A stretch of DNA of 64,000 nucleotides. It comes from Tetrastigma voinierianum. Taxonomy: Eukaryota; Streptophyta; Magnoliopsida; Vitales; Vitaceae. The stretch covers positions 148,480 to 212,479 of the forward strand of contig JAEQBH010000721.1 in assembly GCA_016808115.1 (NCBI GenBank). Reading direction: 5' to 3'. The translations under genes were made by a program, and so were the position numbers. Of the stretch, positions 34,137 through 47,329 are shown one piece after another. Positions within the stretch are counted from its first letter, which is position 1. Each line of letters begins with the position of its first letter. The notes under the pieces were generated by a model, which was given only the letters and a program-made list of their open reading frames with translations, made no database searches and was not told where the DNA came from.

Positions 34137-37100
34137 CTCCCCCTCACGTTAGAGCATAGATGGTAATCATGTCCAACTTGTTACATAAATAACTAACTCG
34201 ATCCTCACTTAGGACTTTTGTCAAAATATTACCAAATGTTCTCCCGTCTTTATATGTCCTGTAGAGATCAATCCAAGTTGTATTTTCTCGCGAACGAAAT
34301 GACAATTTATCTCAGCATGTTTAACTGCTCATGAAATACAGATTATCAATATGGAGATACTGTTATCACACTGAAAGCCATTTAATGGAAGTTTTAATAC
34401 CAACTTCCATCAAGAGCTGTGAAATCCACATGATTTCACACACAAATTGTGTCATGTTTCAGACTTGATTTCAGACTCAAACAAGAAACCACACTTTGTT
34501 TTACTCTTCTAATGGTATCAGACCTTCCAACAAGACACACACCAAATTTTTAATTTCCAAATTCTTAGATTTACCCAATCAATATCTGTGAAACACTCAA
34601 TTCTATTATGCCCATGATTACTATATAAAATACCAAGTCCCAAGGCTCATTTCATGTAACATGGAATCTGTTCTACAATTGCCTAATGACCAACTATTGG
34701 AGAGGACATGTATTAGCTTACAACACTGATTAAGTGTGCAATATCAGGATGTGTTACTGTAAGGTAGTTTAGCTTACTAACTAGTCTTCTATATCTCTTA
34801 AGGTCTCCAAACAATTCGCATTCTCTAATAAGATATTGGCTTTATGCCATAGGGGAGCTACATGGCTTTACCCCCAAATTCTTTCCTATTTCTTATTAAT
34901 TGATTCAGCAATATATTTCCTTTCTGAGACAAGAAGATTTTATCAAGCCATTCTCTGCTAATTTCAACACCCAAGAAATACTTTAGCAACCCTAAGTCCT
35001 TTGTGTGGAATTGGCCATGAAGAAAGGACTTAAATGATGATATACTTGCCATATCACTCCCATTAATGATAATATCAACTACATACACAACTAACAAAAT
35101 GATACATGCTTTAGATTTTCTGTAAAAGATAGAGTGATCAAATTTGCTCTTCTGCATGCCAAACTTCTTAATTACTTGTCTGAATTTACCAAACCATGTA
35201 CATGGACTCTGTTTCAAGCCATATAAGGATTTATGAAGATGACAAACTCTACCAATCTCCTCCTGAGCAAAAAACCCTAGAGGTTGCTCTATATAAACTT
35301 CCTCCTGAAGATCCCAATGAAGAAAAACATCTTTAATATCAAGCCAATGGAGGTCCTAGCCATGAGTGGTTGTCAGAGATGTAAATAGTCGAACATAAGT
35401 CATCTTGGCAATTAAGGAGAAGGTATCAAAATAGCTCCACGACAGGTCCGGTATACCAGCAACAAGGCGTGCTTTCAACTTAGCAACTGAGCCATTGGGA
35501 TTAACCTTCACTAAAAAAACCCAACGACATCCAATGGCTTTCTTCCCAGCAAGTAACTATACTAAGTCCTAAGTCCCAAGTACTATTGTCATTCAAAGCA
35601 TCTATCTCCTCTATCATAGCATTACACCAACCAAGGTGAGATAGGGATTCAAGAACATTGTTAGGTAACGAGATAAAGTCCAGGGATGCAATAAAAGAAC
35701 AAGAATGTGATGACAAATGGTTATAAGAACAAAATGAGGAAATTGGATGAATATATTGGCATTTCACTCACGGCTATACAATAGGAAGATCATCACTCGG
35801 GAGATTGGATCCAACTTGAGACTATGTTTTAAGGCGATAAAGATAATTCGAGTAATGGGAGGTTTAACAGGAATGGGAGCTGGAGTAGGAACCGGTAAGG
35901 AAGCATAATAAACTAATAAATCATCATCCTCCCCTCAACTCATAACAGTAAACGAAAGGGAAACAGGGTAGTCTTAAAGAATGTAACATCAGGAGACACA
36001 AAGTAACGTTGAAGAGTGGGACAATAACACCTACACCCTTTGAACACGAGAATATCTTAAAAAGATACACTTTAAGGACTTCAAATCAAGTTTAGAGACT
36101 TAAGGATGGACATCCCTAACAAAGCATGTGCATCCAAATACCTTAGCCTCAATAGGGAACAACAGATTATTTGGAAACAACTGGTAGTGAGGAGTAGCCC
36201 AATTAAGAATCAATGAGGGCATCCTATTAATCAAAAAACAAGTTGTGGAGACTACGTCGACCCAAAAATGTTTAGGGACATTCATCTAGAATAAAAGGGC
36301 TTGGGCAATCTCAAGAAGATGTATATTCTTTCTTTCATCTACCCCATTCTGAGAAGGAGTATCAACACAAGAGGTTTGATGGAGAATTCCATTTTGTAGC
36401 ATGAAAGATTGAAAAGGTTTCGACAAATACTCCTTGACATTGTCACTTCTCAATGTTTGAACAGAGATATGAAATTGTGTTTGAATTTCAGCACAAAAGA
36501 CAATAAAATGAGAAAAAAGCTCAGAACGACTTTTTATTAGATGAAATCAAGTGACAAGAGAGAAATCATCCACAAAGGTAATATTTAAACCCAGTGGGAG
36601 ACATAATTGGACAAGGACCCCAAACATCATAATAAACTATCTCAAAAGGAGCAGAAGCTTGTTTATTGACTCTAGGACTCAAATGCACACGATGAAGCTT
36701 AATATATTAATACGACTCACAATTCAATGAGGATAGGCTAGAAAACTGGGGATATAGCTTCTTCAACAGAGAGAGAAGGATGACCCAAGCGATAATGTAA
36801 TTCGAATGGGTAACAACTCTAGAACAAGCAACATACGTTGACACCTTTGGTTCAAGGATGTAAAGATCCCCAGACTCGCATCCTTTATCAATAATCCGCT
36901 TCGTCAAAAGATCCTGAATCAGACAATAACAGGAAAGAATGAGATATTATAATTAAGTGTACGAATGAGTTTACTCACATAAATTAAATTAAAAGAGAAT
37001 TGTGGTAAACTCATAACAGAGGAGTTGAATGAATTGTCCTTGACCCAAGGACACAAGATGTTGACCCATCTACAAGGGTAATAGGAGAGGTAGAAGGGTG

Positions 37101-37343
37101 TAACTGAAACGTAGTAAGTAAATTGGAATTACTTATCATATGGTATGTGGCTCCAAAGTCGATGACTCATTTGGAGGAAGAGGAAATAAGACATGTGTTA
37201 AGTTTACCTGATCTAGCAAGCATAGTGCTAGGAGTAGAAGAACCCATCAATGATTCATGAGCATATTGAAACTTTCGATTTCTATTATGCAACTTCCTAC
37301 AATCCCGACGTACATGCCCTAGATTATGACAATAATAACACAT
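34137..37343 (-). pseudogene. Copia pol, family B: zinc knuckle to RNase H
   Basis: On the minus strand the 5' edge is a CCHC knuckle, MCYYCHNLGHVRRDCRKLHN (about 37,340-37,270), cut at its first cysteine by the solo LTR. The protease follows (about 37,160). Integrase shows NGVDERKNIHLLE-like remnants (about 36,330), VPKHFWVDVVSTTCFLINRM and FGCTCFVRDVHP (36,285-36,100). RT shows WVFLVKVNPNGSVAKLK (about 35,500), FFAQEEIGRVCHLHKSLYG (about 35,220) and a box reading VVYVVDIIINGS (35,100-35,060), with Val in place of one catalytic Asp. RNase H is largely decayed down to 34,140. Multiple frameshifts and stops occur. Confidence 0.87.
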
Positions 37344-37856
37344 TGTTGGGTTTTGAAGGTGGCAACGGTTGCCAAAGTTGCGGAAACAACAATAATATTC
37401 TTCAAAAACCCTCAAAGGATTGCTTGAAGAATCAAGGTCAGTTCAAGCCAAAGATGATGCGAGATTTTACCTTGTCGGTTTTAGAACAGATCCAATGGTT
37501 GGGGCAACAAAGACCAAAGCGAATCAAGTCCTAAATTCGCCTCTAGCAGTATCCACACGAACAGTGGAACCGATAACCTCTAAGGTAATGGTCTCGGATG
37601 AAGCCACAAGTCTAGATCCAAAGAGGGAAGCCGAAAACTCAAGGATTTGAATCTCAAATCTTACCAATAGTAGGTTGTTCTTCAAGAACACTCTTCTTGA
37701 GAAAAATGGGCATAAGATGGCTTAGGGTTAGGGTTTTCCATAAAGGTCTTTTTATAGGAAAACCCTAGCTCATGAAATGTCTAAAAGGCCCCTCCCTTTT
37801 AGAGATGATAGGCTACACGCATCTCTATGCGTTATGGCGTGTTCCCTCATAGGTCT
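37344..37856 (+). repeat. Solo LTR S2, left piece
   Basis: Starts TGTTGGGTTTTGAAGG at the cut zinc knuckle of family B. It contains an AAACCCTAGC zone and is interrupted at 37,857 by the family A + strand copia. Its sequence resumes at 43,413: the pentamers GGTCT (37,852-37,856) and GGCCT (43,413-43,417) are the target duplication of that copia. ORFs at 37,250-37,650 are chance. Confidence 0.7.
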
Positions 37857-38029
37857 TGTTATAGCATATATCTACTTTACATATAAAGTTATAATCTATT
37901 AGGAAACTTGTCTTATAAAGTTGTAACCTATTAGGAAGGTTAGATTAGTTTTTGTATATATGTATTCACAATGGATCAATAAAAAATACAAGGAATTCAT
38001 TCCTTCAATTTTTTGTCTTGTGTTATGCA
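37857..38029 (+). repeat. 5' LTR, family A copia (+)
   Basis: Starts TGTTATAGCATATATCTACT and ends TTATGCA, followed by TGGTATCGGAGCC. Shared with the 3' LTR are CTATTAGGAAACTTGTCTTA, TTCACAATGGATCAAT and AAGGAATTCATTCCTTCAAT. Confidence 0.92.
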
Positions 38030-38609
38030 TGGTATCGGAGCCTACGGTTCAGATTTGAGCTAAAACAAAGAAAAAAAAATTTCCGAGGTATCCAAAATAA
38101 AGAGAGTTTCACTGAGGTCGGTTTTTAAACACGCACTTCTCGAGGGAAAGCCAAAGACACCACCCGCACAGAAGGTGCGTCGACATTCAAAGACACAAAC
38201 CACCAAGTCCGATGGCTAGAAGGTGCATGCGTGAGCCACACGCACCACCACAAGAATCTACCCTATTCCCCACGCCAAGAAGGTGCGCAAGACGTGGAGG
38301 CACCTCTAGCGACGCTGCCTCCTCCTGAAGATCTCTGCCACCGACAACCTCCCGCCACCTACCTCCCTTTAACTGATACCCGAAATAGTGATTCAAAACA
38401 TTTCAGGTCCGATAGCCCCGTCTAGGCTCGTGCCTTTCTGCTTAATTTCTTCTAGATTCAAAGGTGTTTCGTGATCAGTAGGACCAAGCCTCATTCCAAA
38501 GGCAATGTTTTCGTGAAAGGTGGTTCTTCTATCAAGTAAGATCCTATTTTTCCGTATTTTTCGCATTTCAGAGGCTTATCTTGAGTTGGGATCTACTTAG
38601 TAATCAAAC

Positions 38610-38757
38610 ATGAAACTGAAGGAGTCAGATGTCATTATTACTGATAATTCAGACATATACGCTTAATCAGAGGATGTGTCGCATCAAAAATCAAAGATTT
38701 CACCTGCTCATCATCGAAATCACTTCAGCCAGATCTACTATCAAGACACTCCACAGT

Positions 38758-38826
<69 letters not shown>

Positions 38827-41800
38827 AACACATGTCTTATTTCCTCCACATCCGCCATCGACTGAGCCACCGACTATACGATGTGCAATTCTAGCTCATT
38901 TTACTGTGCTCAATCACACCCTTCTACCTCTATTGTTACCCTTGCAGATGGGTCAACATCTTGTGTCTTTGGATCAAGGACAATTCATCTGACTCCTCTA
39001 ATTAATTTGACCTCTGTTTTGACAATTCTATTTTAATTTAATTTATGTGAGTAAACTCACTGCACACTTAATCACAAGATTCATTCTTTCTCGATCATCA
39101 AGCCATTCAAGATCTTCGATGAAGCGCATTATTGGTCGAGGACTGAGCCTGAGGGCTCCTATCTCAAAACAGAGGTGACAAAGTCTATCGCTTGCTCTAG
39201 GTAGTTGTTACCCCATCTCGAATTCATCATTTCGCCAGGTCATCCTTCTCCCTTACCAAGAAGCTATATCCTCACCTTTTCAGTCAACCTCACTGAATGC
39301 TGAGTCTTGTCATGCGTTTCATAGAGTGCATTTGAACTCTAGAGTCAATAAACGAACTTTCATTCCTTTTGGAATTAGTCTATCTAAGAAGGCTCTGGAA
39401 TCCTTATCCGCTTATTCCCAAATTGTGTTTAAATATTCCTGCCATTTTCAGGATGTTTCTCCTCGTGTCACTGGGCTTTATCTAGTGGGTCGCTTCCGAA
39501 GCTTTTTTTCATTTTAGTGCTTTTTTGTGCCGAAATTCAAACACAATTTCATGTCTTTCTTGTGCAAACATTCGAAGTGATGATGCCAAGGAATACTTTT
39601 TTGAAAACTCAACTTTATGTTACAAATACTGATTTTCCATCGACTGGTGTTGGATACATACACCCTTCAAAATGCAGTAGTCAGAAATAATAGACATCTT
39701 GAGACCGGTCGCCCTTGTTCCAAAATGAATGTACTCTAAACATTTTTAGCCATCATAGCCTCCACAGCTTGTTTTATTAATAGGACGCCCTCACGCTTTT
39801 AATTAGCTTACTCCTACCACCAAATGCTTCCAAATAATTGTCAGTTCCCTTATCGATCCCAAGGTATTTGGATGCACATGCTTTGTTCGGGATGTTCGGC
39901 TTTAAGTCTCTAAACTCGATCCGAAGTCCTTAAAGTGTATCTTTGTGGGATATTCTCGTGTTAAAAAATAATATAGGTGTTATTGTCCCACTCTTCGACG
40001 TTACTTTGTGTCTACTGATGTTGCATTCTTTGAGACTACCCCATTTTCCCCTTTCTCAGCTAACTATTATGAGTCAGAGAAGAAGACTTACTTTTTTTTA
40101 TACTCTACCTCACCCATTGTTCCGAACATGCTTCATTCCTCGCTCATGTAAAACCTTTCTATCACTGTGTCTACACTAGGTGCCAACACCCTCGCCCCGA
40201 GCCTCCACCGCCTGCTTTTCAACATCGATCCAGCCTAGTTATGATCATTCTATTGCTCTCCATAAAGGTAAACGTCAGTGTGCTCATCCAATTTCCTCTT
40301 TTTGCTTTTATGACCACTTGTCATCACGTTCTTGTTCTTTATTGCATCCTTGGACTCTATTTCATTGCCTAATAAGGTTTCTAAAGCCCCGCCACCTGCA
40401 GCTTTAGGGCATATGATAGAGGACATGATGCCTTGACCGACAACAGTACTTGGGACTTGCTCGCTTAATTACTAGGAAGAAAGCCATCGGGTCGCGCTAG
40501 GTGTTTACAAGGAAGGCTAATTTGATGGATCCATTGCTCCTATTGAAAGTCCTACATTGTTGTTAAAGGGTATGCCTGCACTGCGCTGACTATCTGACAC
40601 TTTTCCCCTGTTGCTAAGATGACATCGGCTCGACTTTTTATTTCACTGGCTACCACTTATAATTGGGATCTCCACCAACTTGATATTAAATATGTCTTTC
40701 TTCATGGCAACCTTCAAGAGGAGATATATGAGCAACCTGTGGTTCCTGCTAGTTCGGGAGAAATCGAGGGCTCGTCTTCGAAGTCCTTATATGGCTTGAA
40801 ACAAACACGTGCGTGGTTTTAAAATTTAGCCGTTTATCGAGGAATTTGGGTATGCAAAAGTGTAAATCTAACCACTCTGTCTTCCTCCAAGCCATTGAGG
40901 AATTTGGCATGCAAAAGGGTAAATCTAACCACTCTGTCTTCTACAGGAACTCTAGTTCAAGTATAATTCTGTTGGTAGTGTATGTGGATGATATTGTTAT
41001 CACTAGGAGTGAGTCTAAAGGTATCTTATCTCTTAAGTTCTTTTTTCAGAGCCAATTCCATACAAAGAACTTAGGGATTCTAAGATATTTCTTGGGCATT
41101 GAAATTATGCGTAGCAAATGTAGAATCTTCTTATCTCAAAGGAAATATATGTTTGATCTATTGTCTAAGATTGCAAAGTTAGGGGTAAAACCATGCAGTT
41201 CTTCTATTGTTCCAAGCGTACACCTTACTAGAGAAGGCGAAACATTTGAGGATCCTAAGAAATATAGAAGACTAGCCTGGAGTCAATTACCTTACAAATA
41301 CTCATTCCGATTTCGCCACTAATTAGTTTTTGTAAGCCAGTATATGTCTTCTCCAACAGTTGATTATTGAGCAATTGTAGAACATATTCTATGTTACCTG
41401 AAAGAAGCCATAGGACGTGGTATTTTATACAGTAATCATAGGCATAATAGACTTGAGTGTTTCACGGATGCTGATTTGACAAGATCTAAGGAGGACATGA
41501 GGTCCACTACAAAGCCATCGTGTCTTCACGGGAGGGAATCTAGTTTCATGGAAGAGCAAGAAACAAAGGCTGCTCTCGATCTAGTAGCTCAATATAAAGC
41601 CATGACAATAGCCTATATGTGGATCATGTGGCTTCATCAACTCTTAATGGAAGCTCCAGCATTAAGACACTAAATACCTAACAAAACTCTAAAGCAGACA
41701 AACAAAGAATTCCCTTCATATTGCTTCTAATCCGGTATTCCGTGAATGAACTAAGCATATTGAGATAGACTCACTGCTCGTGAGAAAATACGACTCCTAG

Positions 41801-41925
41801 CTTTTGGATTTCACAGATATGTGAAGACTAAATAATAATCGTGACTTCACAAAGGCTCTAAATTAGGACCGGGTTAGTTATTCATATAACAAGTTAAGCA
41901 TGATAACATCTACGCTCCAACTTGA
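38610..41925 (+). pseudogene. Copia polyprotein remnants, family A (+)
   Basis: A gag start (MKLKESDVIITDNS, 38,610) is cut by the A66 tract. After it NTCLISSTSAID matches the start of the protease region of the minus-strand relative (NTCLISSSSK). Integrase fragments are IRSDDAKEYF (about 39,570), FGCTCFVRDVRL and VSKLDPKSLKCIFVGYSRV (39,870-39,960), and RRYFVSTDVAFFETT (about 39,995). RT: ATTYNWDLHQLDIKYVFLHG (about 40,645), then LYGLKQT, and an intact box, VVYVDDIVITRS (40,972-41,010). The stretch EEFGMQKGKSNHSVF is preceded by a tandem copy, MQKCKSNHSVF. RNase H: EDPKKYRRL (41,250) and onward to 41,900. Frameshifts and stops throughout. Confidence 0.87.
38759..38824 (+). repeat. A66 homopolymer at a gag deletion point
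   Basis: 66 consecutive A bases lie between CTCCACAGTC and CCAACACATGTC. They replace most of gag and the zinc knuckle. Homopolymer length from any assembly is approximate. Confidence 0.9.
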
Positions 41926-41930
41926 GGAGC

Positions 41931-41991
41931 TATTAGCAGATATTTCTATTTTATATAGAAATAGAATCTATTAGGAAACTTGTCTTATTAA
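41931..41991 (+). repeat. 3' LTR of family A (+), left piece
   Basis: Follows TTGAGGAGC. It starts TATTAGCAGATATT (normal start changed) and contains ATCTATTAGGAAACTTGTCT. It is interrupted by the solo LTR and resumes at 43,296 with AATAAAGTTGTAATC. Confidence 0.88.
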
Positions 41992-43295
41992 TGTTGGGAT
42001 CCTATTGGCGATTAAGCATACATACACAACGGAAAATTTTGAAATTTCGCCTTTTTCTAACCCGACCAGGGATCCATGTGATTTGATCAAATGATTCAAG
42101 GATAGAAGAATACCTTATTCTCGCTGGAAGATCCTTGTTCCGCAACATCGTGTGTGCTAAACCTCCTCGTGTCGAACTAAAGGCGCGAAGAAATCGCTTC
42201 CACCTTCACAGCCTATCCACAATTTTAACGCCTCTTTAGAACTGAGAGAAACGAGCGTGTTAAAGACGGCCGAGTCTCACGAAAAACCCCTAAATGATTT
42301 CTCTCAATTGTAAAAAACGATCGAAAAATCAATCCACATAGTAACCTCGGGTTTAAATACCACCTGTGTGCTCCATGCTGGTTTCCGCCCATTTTATGTG
42401 TGTGACTGCAGTCCACATAATGTCGGGCAGCTGGCCTGTGCCCATTTCGAGTCCACTTAATCATGCTGCCTCAAGAAGGCATTATGACCACCTAAATTAT
42501 GTGGGATGTCAATAGCCCGAGGCAACCTAATCCATAATAAATGTCAGAGTCCCTTTGTCTCATGATATCCTAATTGAACATGTCGTGACTACGCCTCCCT
42601 GTAAAGTCCAATCATGCAATTTTCTCGACCTCCATGTAAACTAATAATACAAATGACATTGATAACCCTTATTAATTCATTTGAGCATGACCATGTAATT
42701 TCCATTCTCACATGTCGAGGGGCCCACGTATATCTCTCTAAAATGAGGGACAAATCCCTTTCATCCACTCATGTCCCTCTACATGATTTATTCTATGTCC
42801 AACTATAGTTCAGATACTCACCCTATTACAAATGATGTCAACTCGTGTCAAGCATAAATTTCACATAGTGGACCTATGGTGGTGTTAGGTCGAAGGACAA
42901 AAAAAAGACATTATTATGATAAAAAGTACTTGTGAATTATAATCCATGTAATATTCTCATGATGGGTCGATCCAGTACAATGTTCACCAACACGTACTTA
43001 TGAGTCAGATGACATCATATACGATCGCAGAACATGATCATCAAATAAACTCCATACTAGTCTTAATTCACTATTGCTCCACCAATAATGAACGACTGTA
43101 GACAATTTAGAATAGCATTCCATTCAAGTCCAGTGGTTCTACTATCAAATCACACTTACACCATAAGTGGAATCAACTATTCATGGAGTAAATCACCAAA
43201 TTAGAAATGTAAGATGATAATGAAAACGCCTCTTATTATTGAAATATGAAAGTAATAATAATTACATTATTGCCCTAGTAAGCACACTACCAACA
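41992..43295 (+). mobile_element. Solo LTR S1 (TGTTGGG...CCAACA) nested in an LTR
   Basis: 1,304 bp, with ends TGTTGGGATCC and ACTACCAACA forming the short inverted TGTTGG/CCAACA terminus of LTRs. Flanking pentamers ATTAA (41,987-41,991) and AATAA (43,296-43,300) agree at 4 of 5. No ORF or primer site within, so it is a recombined single LTR. It splits the 3' LTR of the family A (+) copia, which reads continuously when it is removed. Confidence 0.82.
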
Positions 43296-43412
43296 AATAA
43301 AGTTGTAATCTATTAAAGGTTAGATTGGCTTTTGTATATATATATATTCACAATGGATCAATGAAAAATATAAGGAATTCATTCCTTCAATTCTTTTGGC
43401 TTGCTTTCTGCA
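43296..43412 (+). repeat. 3' LTR of family A (+), right piece
   Basis: Continues with AATAAAGTTGTAATC, TTCACAATGGATCAATG and AGGAATTCATTCCTTCAATT, and ends TTTCTGCA. The next bases, GGCCT, are the right target duplication. Confidence 0.9.
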
Positions 43413-43700
43413 GGCCTTAAGCCCATGAACAAGCCCAAGCTTGCTTTATCTCTTTGTGAGGGTTTTTTAATCCCGGGATTCTACTAATCCCATGACATTC
43501 CATTCTCGAGATTGATCTCCCTCATATTTGGATCATATCCAAATCCGTTATATATCATCCCCATAATCTTCATGTGTGAATCTAATAGGGTTCCCTGTTA
43601 TGTTGGTCACTAATCTCGATTATTGAACTTGAACAAAGATCTAGCAACACATCATGACCCTAATCGACCTGAGAGTCGCCATCCGATCGCTAACCCCTTC
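43413..43700 (+). repeat. Solo LTR S2, middle piece
   Basis: Non-coding sequence between the two + strand copias. It is bounded by GGCCT (duplication of the left copia) and CCTTC (43,696-43,700, duplication of the right copia), and is best explained as an internal part of the same LTR as 37,344-37,856 and 47,510-48,309. Confidence 0.68.
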
Positions 43701-43895
43701 TATTGAGAATAAAAGAATATTTCCTTGATATTCTTTGGTTTATCTCCTACATTTTTTGTACATCATCCTCCTTCCTTCTACACTTTATTTTGTTTCTTTT
43801 TTTATTCCATTATTTTGTATATATATAGGTGTCTCTATACTATGTAATTCATCCATTCAATAAAGAAAAGTATTATTTTCTTCTCTCCTTTTACA
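43701..43895 (+). repeat. 5' LTR, family D copia
   Basis: Direct repeat of 47,330-47,509. Shared core: GTGTCTCTATACTATGTAAT, TCATCCATTC and ATAAAGAAAA. The first dinucleotide is TA instead of TG. Confidence 0.92.
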
Positions 43896-44599
43896 TAGTA
43901 TCATAGCCATGAAGGCTCAGGTGGGTGGGTTTCGCCAGGTTTTCTTCCAAGAACTCCATCTAGGGGCTGTGTTTCCCATCAGCCACCCCAACCTCATCAC
44001 AAGCAACTCCGGAACCCTCTGTCGCCGAATCTTCTACCTACCAGGAAAATTTTCCTGCGATTGCTCCATCTCCAAATTTAACGACCCTACCCATCAGTGC
44101 ATCGACATGATCTATCTACTCAGGAGGAACACCCCAGATCAACCGTTGATCGACGCACCCTCCACAAGACCTATCTTCTCCGGTGGCCTCCTCCACTGAC
44201 CAAGATTACAGGGCTGGGCCACTTTCCGACGACGCGCTTCCACTTAAAGACTCGTCGACCGTCGATAAGGCCTTCTATGCCCTTGGTTCTTCCATTTGAC
44301 ACTTGTAGCTGTGAGTTTTACTCTCTTTTGTCCCCAGCAACCCCTGTAGAACTGCTCATTTTGCGCCATCTCCAATCATTCGTCACTGTGTTGTGATTCT
44401 CAGCACCTGCATAGACTATGTGATCACTCCTGGTAACCCTTTTTTGTTGATTCAAAAGTTTATTTGATTGTTTTATCCTCTATGGTTGTCAAAGGGAGAA
44501 CATCCCCACCTTCGGGAGTTATTCATACACCCAACGAGTATAAGGAGTACATCATTCCACCACTCAAAGCCCAAATTCAGATCCATTTCGCCTATCGCC

Positions 44600-47300
44600 T
44601 AGACCCGCAATGCCTCTCGCTTTATCTTCACATTCATCTGATCCATGGATTCTCGATTCTAGAGCCTCTGATCATCTCTTTGGTAATAAGGATCTTTTTT
44701 CTTCCCTTACTACTACATCACCTCTATCCATGATTACTTTAGGTAATGGATCTCAAACAATGGCTAAAGGAGTTTGTTAGACATGTCCTCTTCCTTTCGC
44801 ACCCCTTACTTTTGTCATTTATGTTCATGATTGTCCTTTTAATCTTATTTCTATCATTAAGTTGACTCGAGACCTTAATTGTGTTATTACCTTTTCTAAT
44901 AATATTGTCACATTGCAAGACTGGAGTACGAGAGATTTTATCAGATAGATGAGTTTCTGTGGCCTCTTCATCTCAAATTTCGCCTTCAGCCCCCCATCAC
45001 TTGCACTTCCATGGATACTCCTCTCTTTATTCATAGTCGCCTTGGTCATTTGAATATTTCCAAGTTTCAGGTAATGGTTCCTCGTTTTTCTAGTTTGTCC
45101 TCAATTAAGCGTGAGTCATGTCAATCCCATTCCCCAAGCGCCTAGATCAATGGACAAAGTCTCATTTCATTGCATCTTCCCTGACTCAAGTCTACCTCTG
45201 GTTCCGATACTTTGCTACTTTAGACATTTTTCCTTACTGTGACTGCTATTTTTAATGAAAACTCGAGTTGGGTTATTCTCTTCTTTCCAAAAGTTTCATA
45301 CTGAAGTTCGAACTCAATTTAATACTTCAATTCGTATCTTACGAAGTGATAATGCCCAGGAATATCTTTCTGGACCATTCTCCTCATTCTCACATGGGAT
45401 TCTTTCATCGCCTTCGCACTTACAAATCCCTCAACAAATAGAGCTGGCTGAGCGTGAAGGAACCATCATTTGTCAAAACCACAGACTCCCCTACTCCATC
45501 ATATGGTTCCTCATTGTTTTTGGGGGGATGCTACATTAGCTGCTTGTTATTTGATCAATTGTATGCCGTCATCCTTCTTACATGTTAAAATCCCTCATTC
45601 CATTCTTTTTCCAAACCAACCTCTCTTCTGCCTTCCCTGTCTTCGTCAAGGCTTTGTTCTTCCATTCTTACTCCTAGACAAGACAAGCTTTCAGCCAAAG
45701 CCACAAAGTGTGTCTTCCTCAGTTATTCCCAGCTTCAACGAGGTTATCGTTGCTACTCTCTTAATACACATCTATACTTTGTCTATGTCGATGTCACATT
45801 TTCGAGAACTTCTTATGTCTCTAATACCCACCCTCCCAGCTCTAATGTCATATCTCTACTCCCTTCTTATCCCGTCCGATACCTCAATTGCACTTCCGGC
45901 TACTCGACCCTCGAATTATCGCAAAGTTTTATACCACAATTGCATCGACACCGAGTCCTGGCCGACTCATCTCCCACAAGACCCTCCTCCACAACACCCG
46001 CCTCGCTGCCTCCCACTAATCTTCCCATCGCATTCGAAAAGGTACTATTCCTCAGAACCCCCATCCTATTTATAATTCTCGAATTTATTATCGCTTATCT
46101 TCCCATACTACTTTGTTTATTATCGTTTTTATTTGCTCCACAACCGTGCATCGTTATCCACCTTGGTTTGTTTCTCAAGAGGAGTCTGGATTTGTATGCA
46201 GGCTACTCCGCTCATTCTATGGCCTGAAGCAGTCCCCTCGAGCTTGGTTTGGCCGGTATAGTTCTGTGGTTCAAGAGTTTGGTATGACGCGAAGTATAGT
46301 AAATCATTCGGTTTTCTATCATCATACGAGTTCAAGGCAATGCATTTATTTGATTGTTTATGTGGATGACATTGTTATCACGGGTAATGATAAGGATGGT
46401 ATTCAAAGGTTGAAACAACATCTCTTTAGCCACTTTCAGACTAAGGACTCGGCAAACTCAAGTATTTTCTAAGGATCGAGATAGCCCAACGAATCCGGCG
46501 TGGTTACGAATCAAAGAAAGTACAGCCTGGAAATATTTGAAGAGATTCGCATGCTAGATTGCAAACCCAGACACCCTATGGATCCGAATCGTCAAGCTTC
46601 AGATCAGATTGTGGGGAGTCTCTACGTGACCCAAGGAGATATCGACGACTTGTGGGAAAACTAAACTATCTCACCATCACCCGACTAGACATTTCCTTTT
46701 CGATGAGTGTTGTTAGCCAGTTCTTGCAATCTCCATGTGATAATCATTGGGATGCTATGATTCGTATCCTCCGTTATATTAAGGGAACACCAGGTCAAGG
46801 GGTGTTATATGAAACAGTCACACCTAAATCAGTTTGATATCAGGATTTGCAGACCGGGTAGGTTCACCTACAGATAGACACTCCACTTCTGGGTATTGTG
46901 TATTTATTGGTGGAAACCTAGACTGAAGAGTAAGTGAAACAAGATGTTGTATTGCATCATCGCAAAGGCATCACTCGCTTAAGTGGTTTGGCGACATGTG
47001 AGCTCATACCGCTTAAGACATCTTCTGAGCTAAGATTCGGGAAGGCAGCAAACAGCTAATATGTGATAATCAAGCTGCTATCCACATCGCTTCCAACCCG
47101 GTCCTTCACATCGCTTCCAACCCGGTCCTTCATGAGAGGACCAAGCATATTGAAGTGGATTGTCACTTCATCAAAGAGAAGATCGTCTCATGATGCATGA
47201 CTACTAGTTTTGTCAACTCGAGTGACCAACTAGCAAACATGTTCTCCAAATCTCTCAGAGGTCCTAGAATTAAGTACATTTGTAAAAAGTTTGGTGCATT
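44600..47300 (+). pseudogene. Copia protease, integrase, RT and RNase H, family D
   Basis: Protease zone at about 44,625-44,790: DPWILDSRASDHLFGNKDLF (the catalytic DSG now reads DSR) and ITLGNGSQTMAKG. The gag-pre-integrase motif RLGHLNISKFQ falls at about 45,030-45,070. Integrase: SIRILRSDNAQEYLSGPF (about 45,330). RT: RSFYGLKQSPRAWFGRY (46,205-46,260) and an intact box, LIVYVDDIVITGNDK (46,350-46,395). RNase H: DPRRYRRLVGKLNYLTITRL (46,625-46,690) and VSQFLQSP, then ILRYIKGTPGQGVLY. A 24-base tandem duplication (CACATCGCTTCCAACCCGGT and on) lies at about 47,085-47,133. Frameshifts and deletions leave no active enzyme. Confidence 0.88.
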
Positions 47301-47329
47301 TGACCTATATACTCCAGCTTAAGGGGGAG

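Larger units (their letters stand above)
37857..43412 (+). mobile_element. Family A Ty1/copia element (+), gag deleted
   Basis: 5' LTR 37,857-38,029, primer binding site TGGTATCGGAGCC (38,030), leader, gag start at about 38,610, A66 tract (38,759-38,824), protease, integrase, RT, RNase H, tract TTGAGGAGC, and 3' LTR 41,931-43,412, which is itself split by a solo LTR at 41,992-43,295. The flanking pentamers GGTCT and GGCCT agree at 4 of 5 positions. Same LTR family as the minus-strand element at 12,139-33,858. Confidence 0.87.

Noticed and set aside
37250..37650. Two overlapping ORFs
   Set aside because: One runs across the junction of the cut copia zinc knuckle and the solo LTR; the other lies within the LTR. 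No domain.
38629..38894. Lys-rich ORFs across the A66 run
   Set aside because: Product of the homopolymer joined to copia remnants, not a gene.
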